17,821 nucleotides of DNA from the NCBI GenBank assembly GCA_955652195.1, contig CATPBC010000469.1:1-17821 (forward strand). Direction: 5' to 3'. Below, piece after piece: positions 7,074 through 14,770 of the stretch (its first letter is position 1; each line of letters starts with the position of its first letter). The position numbers and the translations under genes are program-made. The DNA comes from an uncultured Xanthobacteraceae bacterium. GTDB lineage: Bacteria; Pseudomonadota; Alphaproteobacteria; Rhizobiales; Xanthobacteraceae. The notes beneath the pieces are model-generated. The model saw only the letters and a list, made by a program, of their open reading frames with translations. It was not told where the DNA came from and ran no database searches.

Positions 7074-8132
7074 CTAGCGCTCCGCCGTCTTCTCGCTTTT
7101 CGCCACATGATCGAGCGGCCAGCGGGCGCGCGGCGCGATATCGAGCGGATCGGTCAAGCCGAGCACCAGCCGTTCCGCGCCGGCCCAGGCGATCATGGCG
7201 GCATTGTCGGTACACAGCGCCGGCGGCGGGGCGACCAGCTCGGTGCCGACTTCAAAGGCCACGCGGTGCAGCACTTTACGGATCGCCTGATTGGCGGCGA
7301 CACCGCCGGCGCAGACCAAGGCGTTGGGAGTGCCGATCCGAAGCCGGAACAGCCGCAACCCGTTGCGCAGCCGGTCTTTGACCACGTCGACCACCGCCTG
7401 CTGGAACGAGGCGCACAGATCGGCCACGTCCTCGTCGCTCAGCGGCGCTATTTTTTCCGCCTCGAGGCGTAGCGCGGTCTTAAGGCCGGAGAACGAGAAA
7501 TCTGCGTCGCGCCGGCCCGTCATCGGCCGTGGCAAGACGAAACGTTCGCCATCGCCGCGAGCTGCTTCCTTCTCCACCAGAGGCCCGCCGGGATAGCCGA
7601 GGCCCAGTAATTTCGCCGTCTTGTCAAAAGCCTCGCCGATCGCGTCATCGACCGTGCCGCCGAGCCGCAGGTAATCGCCGACGCCGCGCACACCGAGGAT
7701 CTGGGTGTGGCCGCCGGAGGCCAGAAACAGGCAATACGGAAAAGCGGTCGCGTCGGTGAGCCGGGCGGTGAGCGCATGGGCTTCGAGATGATTGACTGCG
7801 AGCAAGGGCTTATCGTGGGCCAGCGCGATGGCTTTTGCCGTGGTCAGGCCGACAATAACGCCGCCGATCAGGCCCGGACCGGCCGCGGCGGCAACCCCAT
7901 CGAGCGCCTCGAAAGAAATTTGCGCCTCGCTCATCGCTTTGGCGATGATGCGATCGAGCGCTTCGACGTGGGCGCGGGCGGCGATCTCGGGGACGACGCC
8001 GCCGAATTCGGCGTGCTCGCTGATTTGCGACAGCACGATATTGGACAAAATGCGCCCGCGCCCATCGTCGCTGCGGCTCACCACCGCGGCGGCTGTTTCA
8101 TCGCAGGTCGTCTCGATGCCGAGGATCAACAT
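7074..8132 (-). CDS. tsaD: tRNA N6-adenosine threonylcarbamoyltransferase TsaD
   Basis: A 352-residue Kae1/YgjD/Gcp family protein that transfers the threonylcarbamoyl group from threonylcarbamoyl-AMP to A37 of ANN-decoding tRNAs, acting with TsaB and TsaE. Evidence: the near-invariant opening [33 protein letters not shown], the metal-binding NHLEAH (H115, H119), the ASGGHTQ segment, the FSFSGLKTA motif and [12 protein letters not shown] with metal ligand D309. Length is typical. Convergent with the ATP-grasp gene (26-bp gap, no clear terminator) and divergent from hemC (20 bp between starts). A TATAAT box sits 6 nt before the start codon, suggesting a nearly leaderless mRNA. Confidence 0.97.
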   Translation of the reverse strand: MLILGIETTCDETAAAVVSRSDDGRGRILSNIVLSQISEHAEFGGVVPEIAARAHVEALDRIIAKAMSEAQISFEALDGVAAAAGPGLIGGVIVGLTTAKAIALAHDKPLLAVNHLEAHALTARLTDATAFPYCLFLASGGHTQILGVRGVGDYLRLGGTVDDAIGEAFDKTAKLLGLGYPGGPLVEKEAARGDGERFVLPRPMTGRRDADFSFSGLKTALRLEAEKIAPLSDEDVADLCASFQQAVVDVVKDRLRNGLRLFRLRIGTPNALVCAGGVAANQAIRKVLHRVAFEVGTELVAPPPALCTDNAAMIAWAGAERLVLGLTDPLDIAPRARWPLDHVAKSEKTAER

Positions 8133-8138
8133 CGGTGT

Positions 8139-8144
8139 ATTATA
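8139..8144 (-). promoter_or_regulatory. Putative -10 box (TATAAT) of tsaD
   Basis: The minus strand reads TATAAT at 8144 down to 8139, followed by six bases and the tsaD ATG at 8132. A transcript starting the usual 6-7 nt after the box would begin at or beside the start codon. No good -35 was found at 16-18 bp, and the hexamer could be chance, but it is the only AT-rich word in the 20-bp divergent spacer. The plus strand of the same place reads TATTAT, so a weak opposing promoter for hemC is possible. Confidence 0.45.
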
Positions 8145-8152
8145 GCCCTCCG

Positions 8153-9121
8153 ATGAGCCAATCTTCGACTCTTGCCTCGACTCCGACTTCCATTCTGCGT
8201 CTAGGCTCGCGTGGTTCGCCGCTGGCGCTGGTCCAGGCGCGCCAAGCGCAAAGCGCGATTGCCCAGGCGTGCGGCGTGGCGCCGGAGGCCATCGAAATCA
8301 AGGTCATCCGCACCACCGGCGACAAGATCCAGGACGTGCCGGTCCAGGGTAGATCCTTGGCCGACGCCGGCGGCAAAGGGCTGTTCACCAAGGAAATCGA
8401 GGATGTTTTGCTGGCCGGCGCCATCGATATCGCCGTGCATTCGTCGAAAGATCTTCCGGCCTTTTTGCCGGCCGGGCTTATGCTGGCGGCATTCTTGCCG
8501 CGCGAGGACCCACGCGACGCTCTGGTTAGCGGCAAAGCCAACAGCCTGCGCGAGTTACCGCACAATGCGCTGGTCGGCACTTCTTCGCCGCGCCGGCAAG
8601 CTTTGCTCAAGCGCGTGCGGCCCGATCTGCGCATCGCGCCAATGCGCGGCAATGTCGAAACGCGGTTGCGCAAGATTGAAGCCGGTGAGGTGGACGCGAC
8701 TATCCTCGCGGCGGCTGGATTAAAGCGGCTCGGACTGTTTTCGGCAGCGAGTGCCGTGCTTGAGGTCGAGGAGTTCTTACCGGCGGCAGGCCAGGGCGCA
8801 ATCGCGCTCGAGTCGCGCACCAATGACGATAAGATCCGCGCACTTGCCGCCGCGGTCGACGATGCCGATACCGCGACCGCGCTTGCCGCCGAGCGCGCCT
8901 TTCTCGCAGCCCTCGGCGGCTCGTGCCGCACTCCGATCGCCGGCCATGCCCAGATCAAAGGTGACACTGTCAGCTTTCACGGCCTGATCGCAACGATTGA
9001 CGGCCGCGATGTCGTTGAAGTGTTCCGGCAAGGCCGCCGCGCCGATGCTACGGCGCTCGGCGCCGACGCCGGCCATGACGTCAAGGCGCGCGCCGGCGCC
9101 GGTTTTTTTGTCGAGGATTAA
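8153..9121 (+). CDS. hemC: Hydroxymethylbilane synthase (porphobilinogen deaminase)
   Basis: A 322-residue enzyme that condenses four porphobilinogens into hydroxymethylbilane, the linear tetrapyrrole precursor of haem, sirohaem and cobalamin. Hallmarks: [17 protein letters not shown] at the N terminus, [19 protein letters not shown], the [10 protein letters not shown] catalytic-aspartate region, [31 protein letters not shown] and the dipyrromethane-cofactor cysteine in GGSCRTPI (C258). I prefer ATG 8153; GTG 8135 would add six residues and overlap the divergent promoter space. The first 15 or so residues (Ser/Thr/Pro-rich) precede the conserved core. No clear Shine-Dalgarno is present. The stop is 3 bp before hemD. 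Confidence 0.97.
   Translation: MSQSSTLASTPTSILRLGSRGSPLALVQARQAQSAIAQACGVAPEAIEIKVIRTTGDKIQDVPVQGRSLADAGGKGLFTKEIEDVLLAGAIDIAVHSSKDLPAFLPAGLMLAAFLPREDPRDALVSGKANSLRELPHNALVGTSSPRRQALLKRVRPDLRIAPMRGNVETRLRKIEAGEVDATILAAAGLKRLGLFSAASAVLEVEEFLPAAGQGAIALESRTNDDKIRALAAAVDDADTATALAAERAFLAALGGSCRTPIAGHAQIKGDTVSFHGLIATIDGRDVVEVFRQGRRADATALGADAGHDVKARAGAGFFVED
9113..9117 (+). promoter_or_regulatory. Shine-Dalgarno GAGGA supporting the TTG start of hemD
   Basis: GAGGA lies inside the last codons of hemC, 7 nt before TTG 9125. It supports initiation at this rare start, from which the protein opens with the typical RILVTRP sequence. Confidence 0.6.
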
Positions 9122-9124
9122 GCA

Positions 9125-9832
9125 TTGCGGATCCTGGTGACGCGACCGCAACCCAGCGCCGCAGATACCGCCATGGCCTTGCGCGCGCGCGGTCATGAAC
9201 CGATCGTCGCGGCGCTCCTCGAAATGGAGCTTCTATCTGAAGTCGATCCCAAGACCGGACCGTGGGACGCGATTCTGCTCACCAGCGCCAACGGCTTGTG
9301 GGGCATTTGCACGTTCGCCTGGAACAAAAAGTGGCACGGCATACCGGTGTTCGCCGTCGGCGATATCAGCGCGAAAGCGGCGCGCGATATGGGCTTCGCT
9401 GAGGTCGTCTCGGCCGGAGGCAATGTCAACGATCTCGCTAAGCTCGTCGCCGCGCGGCTCAAGCCGCCGGCGCGGCTGCTTTATCTCGCCGGCGAGGAAC
9501 GCTCCGGCGATCTCGCCGGAGCGCTACGGGCAAAAAACTTCGAGGTCGATCTGGTCGTGGTTTACCGCTTTCTCACGGCGCAGTTGCTTCCACAGCCCGC
9601 CGCGGAGGCGCTGGCGGCTGAAATCGATGGGGTCTTGCATTTCTCCCGTGCCAGTGCGGAGACGTTTCTCCAGGCGGCGCGCAATTCGAAACTGCTGGAT
9701 GCGGCGCTAACAAAGCCGGTCCACTTTTGCCTGTCCGAAAACGTCGCCGCACCGCTGCGCGAGGCCGGTGCGGCACAGATTCGCGTCGCGGCGCGGCCGG
9801 ACGAAGCTGCGCTCCTCGAACTTTGCGTTTAG
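9125..9832 (+). CDS. hemD: Uroporphyrinogen-III synthase
   Basis: A 235-residue HemD-family protein that cyclises hydroxymethylbilane and inverts ring D to give uroporphyrinogen III. The family is weakly conserved, but the pattern is present: RILVTRPQPSAADTAMALRARGHEP at the start, AILLTSANGLWGI, VFAVGDISAKAARDMGF, LLYLAGEERSGDLAGAL, VYRF, and the C-terminal VLHFSRASAETFLQAA followed by FCLSENVAAPLREAGA. The start is TTG at 9125, 3 bp after hemC, with GAGGA upstream. Placement directly after hemC strengthens the call and implies co-translation of two consecutive steps. Confidence 0.93.
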   Translation: MRILVTRPQPSAADTAMALRARGHEPIVAALLEMELLSEVDPKTGPWDAILLTSANGLWGICTFAWNKKWHGIPVFAVGDISAKAARDMGFAEVVSAGGNVNDLAKLVAARLKPPARLLYLAGEERSGDLAGALRAKNFEVDLVVVYRFLTAQLLPQPAAEALAAEIDGVLHFSRASAETFLQAARNSKLLDAALTKPVHFCLSENVAAPLREAGAAQIRVAARPDEAALLELCV

Positions 9833-9910
9833 GCAAAGCATTTACGATCAACGATCGGCCATGTTGCCGCTGCCTCCGACGCGTACTATGCCGGGGACGA
9901 GGTGAGCCGA

Positions 9911-11188
9911 ATGACGAGCGAGTCGGACAACACAGGCCGGCGCCCGCCTACCATCGAATTGGCGGCGACCGAAGTCGCGACCTCCGCCGCTGAGCCGGCA
10001 GCCGGCCCGGCGGAATCGGCAGACACGCGCGCGGCCGAGGAGGCGCCCGCGAGTTCCAATGCATCGTCGCCGACTGGGGGCAAACAGCAAACAAGCAGCG
10101 CTTCCAGCGGCCGGCTCAAGTTACACATTACAGGCGCGCTGATCGGCGCGGTCATAATGGCGGCTGCTCTGGCTGCACTTTGGCTTACTGATTTGATCCC
10201 GGCGCGCGATGGCACGGCCGGCCATACGCTTGCGTCAAACACCTCCGCGCCAGCGACGCTGTCCCCCACGCCGCCGCCAAATCAGGCGCCAAGTCAGGCG
10301 CCAAGTCAGGCGCAAAGTCAGACGCCCGATCTCAGCGCGCGGCTCGACAAGATCGAACGTGCAATCGAAGCGCAGCGTACCGAACCGGCGCTGGGCAACC
10401 GCATCGGTGGAGTCGAAGCCCAAGCGAAATCGCTCGGCAACGACGTCGCCGCGCTGCAACGCCGGCTCGACGAGATTGCGGCAAGCGGCCAAAGCGCCGC
10501 CAAGCAAGCTGACACGGCGCTCAACGCGGCCGAGGCGGCGAAAAGCGCAAGCGAAGCCGCCAACAAAATGGAAGTGCAACGCGGCGACCTCGATGCGGTG
10601 GCGAGCCGGATCATGGCGCTCGAAAGCGCGGTGAAAGGTCTCGCCGCGGCGACCGCACCGGTAGATCGCGCGGCACGGTTTACCATCGCCGCGGAAGCAC
10701 TGCGCGCGGCCGTCGAACGCGGCACGCCATACCAAGCCGAACTTGCGGCGCTTGGCGCGCTCGGTGTCGATCAGAAGGCAACTGCGCCCCTTGAACCATT
10801 CGCTGCAAGCGGTGTTCCGAGCACCGCCGCGCTGGCGCACGAGCTCGACGCTTTGACGCCGGCACTGCAACAGGCGTCGGAGCCGGAATCGGGCGATGCG
10901 ACTTTCCTGGGACGGCTCAAAGCCAATGCAGAAAAGCTGGTCCGCGTAACGCCGGCCGGCGCGCCGGCAGGGAACGATCCAGCGGCGGTTCTCGCGCGGA
11001 TCAGGTTTGACGCCGCGCATGGCGATATCGCCGCGGCCTTGGCCGCTATCGACGCGCTGCCAGATTCAGCAAAGTCGCTCGCCGCGGCGTGGGGCAAGAA
11101 AGCCGCGGCCTGCGAGGCGGCGCTGGCGGCGAGCCGACAGATCGCCAGTGATGCGCTGACGGCGCTTGCCAAGCCACACGCCCGATGA
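9911..11188 (+). CDS. Alphaproteobacterial Mic60/mitofilin-family inner-membrane protein (COG4223)
   Basis: A 425-residue membrane-anchored protein with a cytoplasmic Ala/Ser/Glu-rich disordered N terminus (1-68), one transmembrane helix (about 74-96), a Pro/Gln linker built of 12-bp tandem repeats (about residues 123-139), a long coiled coil (about 140-250, heptads such as SARLDKIERAIEAQR) and a helical C-terminal mitofilin-like domain. Alphaproteobacterial Mic60 proteins share this architecture and are known to sit beside hem genes; they bend the inner membrane and are the relatives of the mitochondrial cristae-junction protein. ATG 9911 is preferred because GAGG lies 8 nt upstream; GTG 9902 would add three residues. 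It overlaps the next gene by 4 nt (ATGA). Assignment rests on architecture and neighbourhood, since primary sequence is divergent. Confidence 0.85.
   Translation: MTSESDNTGRRPPTIELAATEVATSAAEPAAGPAESADTRAAEEAPASSNASSPTGGKQQTSSASSGRLKLHITGALIGAVIMAAALAALWLTDLIPARDGTAGHTLASNTSAPATLSPTPPPNQAPSQAPSQAQSQTPDLSARLDKIERAIEAQRTEPALGNRIGGVEAQAKSLGNDVAALQRRLDEIAASGQSAAKQADTALNAAEAAKSASEAANKMEVQRGDLDAVASRIMALESAVKGLAAATAPVDRAARFTIAAEALRAAVERGTPYQAELAALGALGVDQKATAPLEPFAASGVPSTAALAHELDALTPALQQASEPESGDATFLGRLKANAEKLVRVTPAGAPAGNDPAAVLARIRFDAAHGDIAAALAAIDALPDSAKSLAAAWGKKAAACEAALAASRQIASDALTALAKPHAR
10278..10325 (+). repeat. Four tandem 12-bp repeats (CAAGTCAGGCGC) inside the Mic60 gene
   Basis: Units at 10278, 10290, 10302 and 10314. 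The middle two are identical; the first differs at one base and the last at two. Being a multiple of three, the array encodes NQAPSQAPSQAQSQTP, a flexible linker between the transmembrane helix and the coiled coil, and could vary in copy number without shifting frame. Confidence 0.9.
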
Positions 11189-12729
11189 TCCGCGTCATCC
11201 TTTATTTGATCCTCATCGGCGTCATTGCTTATGGCGTCGCATTTCTTGCCGACCGGCCGGGCGATGTCGTCGTCACCTGGCAAGGATTGCGCATCGAAAC
11301 GTCGCTCCTGGTGCTCGGCGCCGCCGTCATCGCGGCAATGATCGTCTTAAGTTTGATCATCGGCCTTATTCGCGCCATTGCGCGGTCGCCCATCGTGCTG
11401 GCGCGGCTACTGCGCAATCGCCGCGGCACGCGGGCCTATGAAGCAATTTCAAATGGACTAATCGCGGTCGGCGCCGGCGATATCGCGGCCGCGCGGAGAT
11501 TTACCGCAGAAGTCCAAAGGCTCGCGCCCGGCGAGCCGCTGGCGCTGTTGCTGACCGCGCAAGCGGCGCAACTTACCGGTGATCGCGACGCGGCGGAGCG
11601 CGCGTTCCGCGCTATGGCCGCCCGCGCCGAAACCAAAGCGCTCGGCTTGCATGGTCTGTTCATCGAGGCGCGGCGCCGCAACGACGCAGCGAGCGCGCGC
11701 GCCTATGCCGAAGAGGCGGCGCGCACAGCGCCCTCGCTTGGCTGGGCGGGAACCGCAGTCCTCGAATCGCGCTGCCGCGACGGCGATTGGGCGGGGGCGC
11801 TTGCCTTGCTCGAGCAGCAAAGGCGCATGTTCGATAAAGCGCGCTATCGGCGCCAGCGCGCGGTGCTGCTCACCGCGCGGGCGCTGGCCGTGGAAGACAG
11901 CGACCGCGACGCCGCCAAGGAGTTCGCGCTTGAAGCCAACAAGCTTGCGCCGGACTTGGTGCCCGCGGCCGCGCTGGCCGGCCGGCTCCTCGCCGAAGGC
12001 GGCCAGCTCCGCAAGGCGAACCGGATCATCGACAGCGCTTGGCGCGCGAAGCCACATCCCGAATTGGCGCAAGCCCACGCCGAACTGCGTTCCGGCGAAG
12101 CGGCGCGCGACCGGCTCAAACGGATCGAAGCGGCCGCGAAACGCGTGCCGGGTCATATCGAGGCCGCGCTGGCGGTGGCCCGCGCCGCGCTCGACGCGCA
12201 GGAATTTGCCAAGGCGCGAAGCGAACTGGCGCCGTATCTCGAGCGTCCTACCAGACGAGTCTGTCTGCTCATGGCCAGGCTGGAACGCATCGAGCGCAAC
12301 GACGAAGGCCGCGCCCGCGAGTGGACAGCGCGCGCGCTCAACGCTCCGGCCGAGCCGCAATGGACCGCTGACGGTTACGTCTCGGATCGATGGCTGCCGG
12401 TCTCGCCGGTCAGCGGCCGGATCGATGCCTTCGAGTGGCGGGTGCCGCTCACTGGCGCGATCGCCGCGCCGATCATTGAGCCCGAGGCCATCGCGCCCCC
12501 TCCTCCCGGCCCGGCGATCAACGCGGCGGGGCCGCGAGACGAAAACGTGGCACGAAGTGTCGCCCCCTCTCGCAGCAGATCGGAACCTGCGCCAATCAAG
12601 GCCGAGCTCAAACCCGAGCCGGTCATTCCGCTTGTGCATGCCCCCGACGATCCCGGACCAGACGCGGTCGAGGAGAACGAAGCGCCGGCAAGCGAAGAGA
12701 GCGGCGGCTGGCGCAAGATTCTGCAATAG
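11185..12729 (+). CDS. HemY_N-domain, TPR-rich inner-membrane protein (COG3898)
   Basis: A 514-residue protein with two N-terminal membrane helices (about 3-23 and 40-66), then the HemY_N region with the AYEAISNGLIAVGAGD segment and a series of helical TPR-like repeats to about residue 390. The conserved DRWLPVSPVSGRIDAFEWRVP box follows (about 405-425), then a Pro/Glu-rich disordered tail ending GGWRKIL. The name comes from the enterobacterial hemCDXY operon; this is not the protoporphyrinogen oxidase also called HemY. The biochemical role is unknown; a scaffold in tetrapyrrole synthesis or membrane shaping is inferred from constant linkage to hemC, hemD and Mic60. It overlaps the Mic60 stop by 4 nt and is the last gene of that operon. 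No strong terminator hairpin follows before boxR. Confidence 0.88.
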   Translation: MIRVILYLILIGVIAYGVAFLADRPGDVVVTWQGLRIETSLLVLGAAVIAAMIVLSLIIGLIRAIARSPIVLARLLRNRRGTRAYEAISNGLIAVGAGDIAAARRFTAEVQRLAPGEPLALLLTAQAAQLTGDRDAAERAFRAMAARAETKALGLHGLFIEARRRNDAASARAYAEEAARTAPSLGWAGTAVLESRCRDGDWAGALALLEQQRRMFDKARYRRQRAVLLTARALAVEDSDRDAAKEFALEANKLAPDLVPAAALAGRLLAEGGQLRKANRIIDSAWRAKPHPELAQAHAELRSGEAARDRLKRIEAAAKRVPGHIEAALAVARAALDAQEFAKARSELAPYLERPTRRVCLLMARLERIERNDEGRAREWTARALNAPAEPQWTADGYVSDRWLPVSPVSGRIDAFEWRVPLTGAIAAPIIEPEAIAPPPPGPAINAAGPRDENVARSVAPSRSRSEPAPIKAELKPEPVIPLVHAPDDPGPDAVEENEAPASEESGGWRKILQ

Positions 12730-12757
12730 AAGTTTATTGCCCATCGCCGGGCTGCCG

Positions 12758-12785
12758 TGCATTATACCATATGAACTATAGTGCA
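12758..12785 (+). promoter_or_regulatory. Putative BoxR operator at the boxR promoter (TGCATTATA - 10 bp - TATAGTGCA)
   Basis: Two 9-bp inverted half-sites, TGCATTATA (12758-12766) and TATAGTGCA (12777-12785), match at eight of nine positions and frame a 10-bp spacer. TATAGT at 12777-12782 or CATTAT at 12760-12765 (17 bp after TTGCCC) could be the -10, so a bound repressor would block transcription. TGCA-containing palindromes are known operators of the related BzdR/BoxR regulators, although the spacing differs here. A matching half-site occurs before boxC. Confidence 0.6.
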
Positions 12786-12801
12786 TGAGGTCTTGCCCGC
12801 G

Positions 12802-13803
12802 ATGCCGATCGCCAAGAAACCCAAGACACACAACAAATCGGCCAACCACAAATTGGTCGACCGCAAATCGCCGCTGGATTCATTGAGCAATGCCGGCGCC
12901 GCTGCCGCGTTTCTCGCAGCCCTCGGCCGCGAGGTACGGCGCAGTCGTGCCAAGCGTGGCATGACGCGCCGCCAATTGGCGGAAGCCTCGCGCGCGTCGG
13001 AGCGGTATTTGGCGCAAATCGAAAGCGGCGCCGGCAACCCGTCCGTGACAGTGTTGCGCGCGATCGCCCAGGCGCTCGATCTTCCCGCCGCCGCGTTGCT
13101 GGGCGAGCCGAGTGCGCACTCCGCGGCGCGCGCAGCGCTGCTCGATCTTGTCGCGACGTTGCCGGATTCGGCGCTGGCCGAGCTGACCGATCTCATCGAA
13201 GCGCGCCTCGTGCCGGCAGAGTCCGCCGATCGAGCGCGGCGGATCGCCCTGGTTGGGCTGCGCGGCGCCGGTAAGTCCACGCTTGGACGCATGCTGGCGC
13301 GTCATCTCGGCTGGCCTTTCATCGAGCTCGACCGCGTGGTCGAACAGGATTACGGCGCCAGCATCCCGGACATGATCGAAATGGCGGGAACGGCGACATT
13401 CCGCCGCCACGAGCGTGCGGCACTCGAGCGTGTGATTGCCGACCATGACGCTGCGGTAATCACAACTGCGGGCGGCATCGTGTCCGATCGCGAGAGCTAC
13501 GCGTTATTGCTGCGGCGCAGCCACACGATCTGGATCAAGGCGCGCCCGGAGGAACATATGGTTCGGGTCATGGCGCAGGGCGATTTTCGCCCCATGGCGG
13601 CGAACCGCGAGGCGATGGCCGATTTGGTCGCGATCCTCGAGGCGCGCGGCGCCGACTATGCCCGCGCGCAAACCCAGCTCGACACCTCCGGCGAGGCTGT
13701 GGAGCAGAGCTTCGCCAAATTGCAGCGGATGGCCGGCGACATGCTCGGGCCGCAATCGAATTCATCAGCGCCGCGCGTACCAGCAGGGGGCGCGCAGCTG
13801 TGA
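12802..13803 (+). CDS. boxR: BoxR-type benzoyl-CoA-responsive regulator: XRE helix-turn-helix plus shikimate-kinase-like domain
   Basis: A 333-residue transcriptional regulator. A basic N-terminal tail (1-25) leads to an XRE helix-turn-helix (about 37-100: GREVRRSRAKRGMTRRQLAE, SERYLAQIESGAGNPSVTVL). After a linker comes a shikimate-kinase-like P-loop domain (about 146-310) with Walker A GLRGAGKST (152-160) and FIELDRVVEQDYG. In BoxR/BzdR proteins this domain senses benzoyl-CoA instead of making shikimate 3-phosphate, and binding relieves repression of the box genes. I chose ATG 12802: GTG 12781 lies within the putative operator, while GAGG at 12787-12790 precedes 12802. The stop overlaps the hydrolase start by 4 nt (GTGA). 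Autoregulation is likely given the operator. Confidence 0.92.
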   Translation: MPIAKKPKTHNKSANHKLVDRKSPLDSLSNAGAAAAFLAALGREVRRSRAKRGMTRRQLAEASRASERYLAQIESGAGNPSVTVLRAIAQALDLPAAALLGEPSAHSAARAALLDLVATLPDSALAELTDLIEARLVPAESADRARRIALVGLRGAGKSTLGRMLARHLGWPFIELDRVVEQDYGASIPDMIEMAGTATFRRHERAALERVIADHDAAVITTAGGIVSDRESYALLLRRSHTIWIKARPEEHMVRVMAQGDFRPMAANREAMADLVAILEARGADYARAQTQLDTSGEAVEQSFAKLQRMAGDMLGPQSNSSAPRVPAGGAQL

Positions 13804-14633
13804 CGCTGTCGGAAACCGGCTTTCTCGATCTGCCGCCGATGCGGCTCGAATACCGCATGATCGGTCCGCGCCCCGATGCGGCGCCGACGATCGTCATGCT
13901 GCATGAAGGGCTCGGCAGTGTCGATCTGTGGGGCGACTTTCCCGACAAAATCGCGGCGGCGATGGGCACCGGAGTGTTCGTTTATTCGCGTGCCGGATAC
14001 GGCAAGTCGACCGGCGCCAAGCTGCCGCGCAGCACGTCGTTCATGGATGAAGAGGCTTGCCAAGTGTTGCCGCGCATCCTCGACGCCATCGGCTTCCGCC
14101 GGGGTTTTCTGCTCGGTCACAGCGACGGCGGATCGATCGCGACGATTTACGCCGGCAGCGTTCAGGATCACCGCGTGCGCGGCCTGGTTCTGATCGCGCC
14201 GCACTTCTTTGCCGAAGAAATGGGCTTGGCCGAGATTCGGCGGGCGCGCAAATCGTTTGAGTCCGGCGCATTGCGGGAAAGGCTGAAGCCCTGGCATGCG
14301 GATGTCGACGCCGCCTTCCGCAGCTGGAACGAGCCTTGGCTTCATCCCGACTTTGAGAAATGGGACATCATCGAAGCGCTTAGCTATATCCGCGTGCCCA
14401 TCCTGATCGTGCAGGGCGAAAACGATCAATACGGCACGCTCAAGCAGATCGAGATGGCGCGACAGGAATGTTTCTGCCCGGTCGAAGCTGTGGTGCTGCC
14501 GGGCATTCGCCATATTCCCTATCGCGAAGCGCCGGATATCACGGTCAACGCGGTCGCCGAATTCATCAACCGGCTGCTGCGCGACCACCATGAGGCGGAA
14601 CAACCTGCCACGCCCGGGATTGCCCTCTCATGA
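13800..14633 (+). CDS. Alpha/beta hydrolase of the box operon
   Basis: A 277-residue alpha/beta-hydrolase-fold enzyme, soluble, with no signal peptide. It shows the oxyanion segment MLHEGLGS, YSRAGYGKS after strand 4, the nucleophile elbow GHSDGGS (Ser), the acid region QGENDQYG (Asp) and the catalytic His in IRHIPYREAP, so the triad is complete. GTG 13800 overlaps the boxR stop by 4 nt, so the two genes are translated together. Hydrolases of this type recur in box clusters but their substrate is not established to my knowledge; thioester hydrolysis of a dead-end CoA intermediate or of an ester precursor of benzoate are both possible. The stop codon forms the start of the putative boxC operator. 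Confidence 0.88.
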   Translation: MTLSETGFLDLPPMRLEYRMIGPRPDAAPTIVMLHEGLGSVDLWGDFPDKIAAAMGTGVFVYSRAGYGKSTGAKLPRSTSFMDEEACQVLPRILDAIGFRRGFLLGHSDGGSIATIYAGSVQDHRVRGLVLIAPHFFAEEMGLAEIRRARKSFESGALRERLKPWHADVDAAFRSWNEPWLHPDFEKWDIIEALSYIRVPILIVQGENDQYGTLKQIEMARQECFCPVEAVVLPGIRHIPYREAPDITVNAVAEFINRLLRDHHEAEQPATPGIALS

Positions 14634-14644
14634 ATTATAATGCA
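14631..14644 (+). promoter_or_regulatory. Putative boxC promoter/operator (TGAATTATAATGCA)
   Basis: A 14-bp near-palindrome (12 of 14 positions symmetric) containing a consensus -10 box TATAAT at 14636-14641 and sharing TATARTGCAT with the site before boxR. No TTGACA-like -35 was found at 15-18 bp, so expression may be weak or regulated. It overlaps the hydrolase stop codon. Interpreted as a BoxR-controlled internal promoter for boxC and boxB. Confidence 0.55.
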
Positions 14645-14770
14645 TATGAGAGGCGAGCCCGCTAACAGCCCATGCAGAAGACCGGAGCGGAGCCGGTCCA
14701 AGCGCAGCGACCAGGCCATGAATGGGCGTTGTAGGATCATAACGTTGCGCCGCGGCATCCGGAGGAGTGA
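14645..14770 (+). other. Probable 5' untranslated leader of boxC with a small hairpin
   Basis: About 125 bp without a convincing gene. It holds an inverted repeat GACCGG-(7 nt)-CCGGTC at 14680-14698 and ends in the strong Shine-Dalgarno GGAGGAG (14761-14767), 3 nt before ATG 14771. The hairpin has no T-run after it, so it is not a classic terminator. The short in-frame ATG readings here look like chance. Confidence 0.45.

Noticed and set aside
11458..12849. 463-codon minus-strand open frame opposite the HemY_N protein
   Set aside because: Long but Arg/Gly-rich and featureless, antisense to a gene with membrane helices, TPR repeats and a conserved motif.
12802..13803. Shikimate kinase (aroK)
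   Set aside because: The P-loop domain is preceded by an XRE helix-turn-helix and the gene heads a box cluster, which is the BoxR architecture; a biosynthetic kinase is much shorter and lacks the DNA-binding domain.
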